DNA of 6,641 nucleotides from Cellvibrionaceae bacterium. GTDB taxonomy: Bacteria > Pseudomonadota > Gammaproteobacteria > Pseudomonadales > Cellvibrionaceae. The stretch is taken from NCBI GenBank assembly GCA_027012915.1, contig JALUYN010000590.1:1-6641 (forward strand), in the 5' to 3' direction. The position numbers and the translations under genes were made by a program. Position 1 is the first letter of the stretch, and each line of letters begins with the position of its first letter. This document shows, one piece after another, positions 5,378 to 6,641 of the stretch. Under the pieces are notes generated by a model. The model did no database searches. It was not told the DNA's origin and worked only from the letters and a program-made list of their open reading frames with translations.

Positions 5378-6019
5378 ATGGAAACTATTCAAACGCATAT
5401 TCTGATGGGCGGTCCCGTGGTTTATCCGTTGATTATTTGCTCCGTACTGGTGTTGGCATTGCTGTTAGAGCGCGCTCTGGTGTTTGCCTTCTATCCGCCG
5501 GTGCGGGGGGCATTGCGGGTGAAGCAATTTCAGCAGGGAGAGCTGCCCATAGGGCGCGGTCTGCCGAAGGGGTTAGCGCTATTGAACGGTAAGCGAGACC
5601 TCGAGAAATCGGTTCGCGACGAATACGCCAGCCTTTGGCTGCAAGGTGAGCGACGAGCCCTGCTGGCCCATACCCGTTGGCTGACCCTGCTGGGTGCGGT
5701 GGCGCCGCTACTTGGTCTTTTGGGAACGGTCCTGGGAATTATTTCCATGTTCCAAAACGTTGCCCATGTCACTGGTCCAGTAACACCGGCGCTGCTGGCA
5801 GAGGGCATGTGGGAGGCGATGGTTACCACTGCGCTGGGTATGTTGATTGCTGTTCCGGCGTTAATCGGTAGCCACGGATTCTGCATCTGGGGCGATGCAC
5901 GAATTGATGCAATGGCGGCTGCGCTAAACGAGTGTTCTCTGGCTATTGAAACGGGTACGGATCAAGGCCCTGTTGAAAATGTGATTAAGCCCGCTGCATT
6001 TCAAGGTCAGTTGGCATGA
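5378..6019 (+). CDS. exbB: ExbB/TolQ/MotA-family proton-channel subunit
   Basis: 213 residues; the inner-membrane pore subunit that with ExbD uses the proton gradient to energise TonB. Three hydrophobic helices are visible at about 15-37, 103-126 and 147-167, with a cytoplasmic domain between the first two. The family signature is clear: LLGAVAPLLGLLGTVLGIIS (104-123) and EAMVTTALGMLIAVPALI (146-163), including the adjacent Thr in helix three. It is slightly shorter than E. coli ExbB and lacks a long N-terminal periplasmic extension. GAGGAGA lies just before the ATG at 5378, a strong ribosome-binding site. The stop overlaps the next start as ATGA (6016-6019), implying translational coupling with exbD. 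TolQ is the main alternative, but the tonB neighbour makes ExbB the natural call. Confidence 0.93.
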   Translation: METIQTHILMGGPVVYPLIICSVLVLALLLERALVFAFYPPVRGALRVKQFQQGELPIGRGLPKGLALLNGKRDLEKSVRDEYASLWLQGERRALLAHTRWLTLLGAVAPLLGLLGTVLGIISMFQNVAHVTGPVTPALLAEGMWEAMVTTALGMLIAVPALIGSHGFCIWGDARIDAMAAALNECSLAIETGTDQGPVENVIKPAAFQGQLA

Positions 6020-6441
6020 TTACCGGTGCTGCCGATCAGGGGCAGGTGTCCGGAGGATTTCCGGATATGACCGCGCTTCTGGATGTAATTTTTATTCTAT
6101 TGGTTTTCTTGTTGCTGACGGCGAATACCGTACCCGAAGTTCTCGAAGTTACCCTGCCACAAGACTCCGAAGCACAGGCGCAATCCATCGTGATGGATAA
6201 ACAGATCACGGTGGCGTTGCTCGCCGACGGTGATCGGTGGGGTGTTGGCAGTGTCGAGTACGCTAGCTGGAGCGAATTTGAACGGGCGCTGCTTTCCAAG
6301 ATCGCCTCTACACAAGAGCCCGAGATAATTATGTCGGGTGACAAGGATGTTTCGCTGGAGAAAACACTGAAGCTGTTTTCCTGGCTGCAAAAACACAATC
6401 TGACGGCGGCGCAAATCATGATGTCGCCGTCGGATTCCTAA
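6016..6441 (+). CDS. exbD: ExbD/TolR-family subunit
   Basis: 141 residues, partner of ExbB in the motor that drives TonB. A short cytoplasmic N-terminus leads to the signature PDMTALLDVIFILLVFLLL (16-34). The membrane Asp is D23, the equivalent of the essential proton-carrying Asp of ExbD. A periplasmic domain follows, with EVTLPQ (44-49), QITVALLADGDRWGVG (63-78), EIIMSGDKDVSLEKTLKL (102-119) and a helix to the end, the usual ExbD/TolR fold order. The ATG at 6016 overlaps the exbB stop (ATGA), so the two are probably made in a fixed ratio. Length is normal for the family. Transcription likely continues into the gene at 6473, 31 bases downstream, since no terminator hairpin is seen in the gap. 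Confidence 0.94.
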   Translation: MITGAADQGQVSGGFPDMTALLDVIFILLVFLLLTANTVPEVLEVTLPQDSEAQAQSIVMDKQITVALLADGDRWGVGSVEYASWSEFERALLSKIASTQEPEIIMSGDKDVSLEKTLKLFSWLQKHNLTAAQIMMSPSDS

Positions 6442-6472
6442 CTTTTTCTCTATCTTTTGTGGGTTAATTTCG

Positions 6473-6641
6473 ATGATTAGAAATCTTGAAGAACTGATGT
6501 ATCAGATGTCGGACTTTTTTATGGCGCCGGTTCTGATTTTGTTGGCCATTCTGTTTGGTTACAGCCTGATAGCGCTCGGAGCATTCTTTTGCCAATCCTG
6601 GCAGCGCCGCCAAAATCGATCCAATTTCTTTGATGCACTGG
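6473..6641 (+). CDS. Inner-membrane protein, probably a second MotA/TolQ/ExbB-like subunit (3' cut by window)
   Basis: An open frame from ATG 6473 to the window edge, 56 complete codons. It begins MIRNLEELMYQMSDFF, then a strong membrane helix (about 17-40, APVLILLAILFGYSLIALGAFF), then a basic, polar segment (QSWQRRQNRS). This is how N-termini of MotA/TolQ/ExbB-type proteins look. In heme loci of the HmuS/CobN kind, such a protein follows and is joined by DUF2149 and CobN-like genes. Too little is visible to confirm the family: the diagnostic helices two and three lie beyond the window. The start has only a weak Shine-Dalgarno (GTGGG about 8 bases upstream). It follows exbD by 31 bases on the same strand, so it is most likely co-transcribed. 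Confidence 0.7.
   Translation, partial: MIRNLEELMYQMSDFFMAPVLILLAILFGYSLIALGAFFCQSWQRRQNRSNFFDAL

Overview
The window looks like chromosomal DNA of a Gram-negative gammaproteobacterium. It has an outer-membrane TonB-dependent receptor, its own TonB/ExbB/ExbD energiser, sites close to the classical Fur consensus, and Shine-Dalgarno plus sigma70-type signals. Genus cannot be fixed from the sequence; an environmental lineage such as a Cellvibrionales-like bacterium is only a guess.

Left part (1-1974): the 3' part of a zinc membrane dipeptidase (peptidase M19) runs rightward. Only 2 bases away, a leftward set of three small membrane-protein genes ends. In transcription order these are a two-helix protein with a bPH_6/DUF1200-like PH domain, an 80-residue protein with a Gly/Asp/Cys-rich tail, and a four-helix DUF6653-like protein. 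A symmetrical terminator (1974-2011) separates them from the next gene.

Middle (2031-4217): a complete 728-residue TonB-dependent receptor, leftward, resembling the hemoglobin/transferrin/lactoferrin (heme) receptor family.

Intergenic hub (4218-4675): 458 bases with no convincing protein gene but dense regulation. There are three Fur-box-like sites. Two leftward promoters share one layout (TTGCA[T/A], 17-bp spacer containing the Fur box, TAATAT or TACATT). A strong leftward Rho-independent terminator lies between these two promoters. Promoter and terminator together frame a transcript of about 124 nt with no gene in it: a candidate Fur-repressed small RNA, the most interesting item in the window.

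Right part (4676-6641): a rightward operon tonB - exbB - exbD (ATGA overlap) - start of another inner-membrane protein resembling a second MotA/TolQ/ExbB-type subunit, cut by the window edge. The likely logic is that iron starvation relieves Fur, the receptor and its private TonB-ExbB-ExbD motor are made from divergent promoters, and iron or heme is imported. The extra TolQ-like gene recalls heme loci that continue with a DUF2149 protein and a CobN/HmuS-like protein, but those genes, if present, are outside the window.
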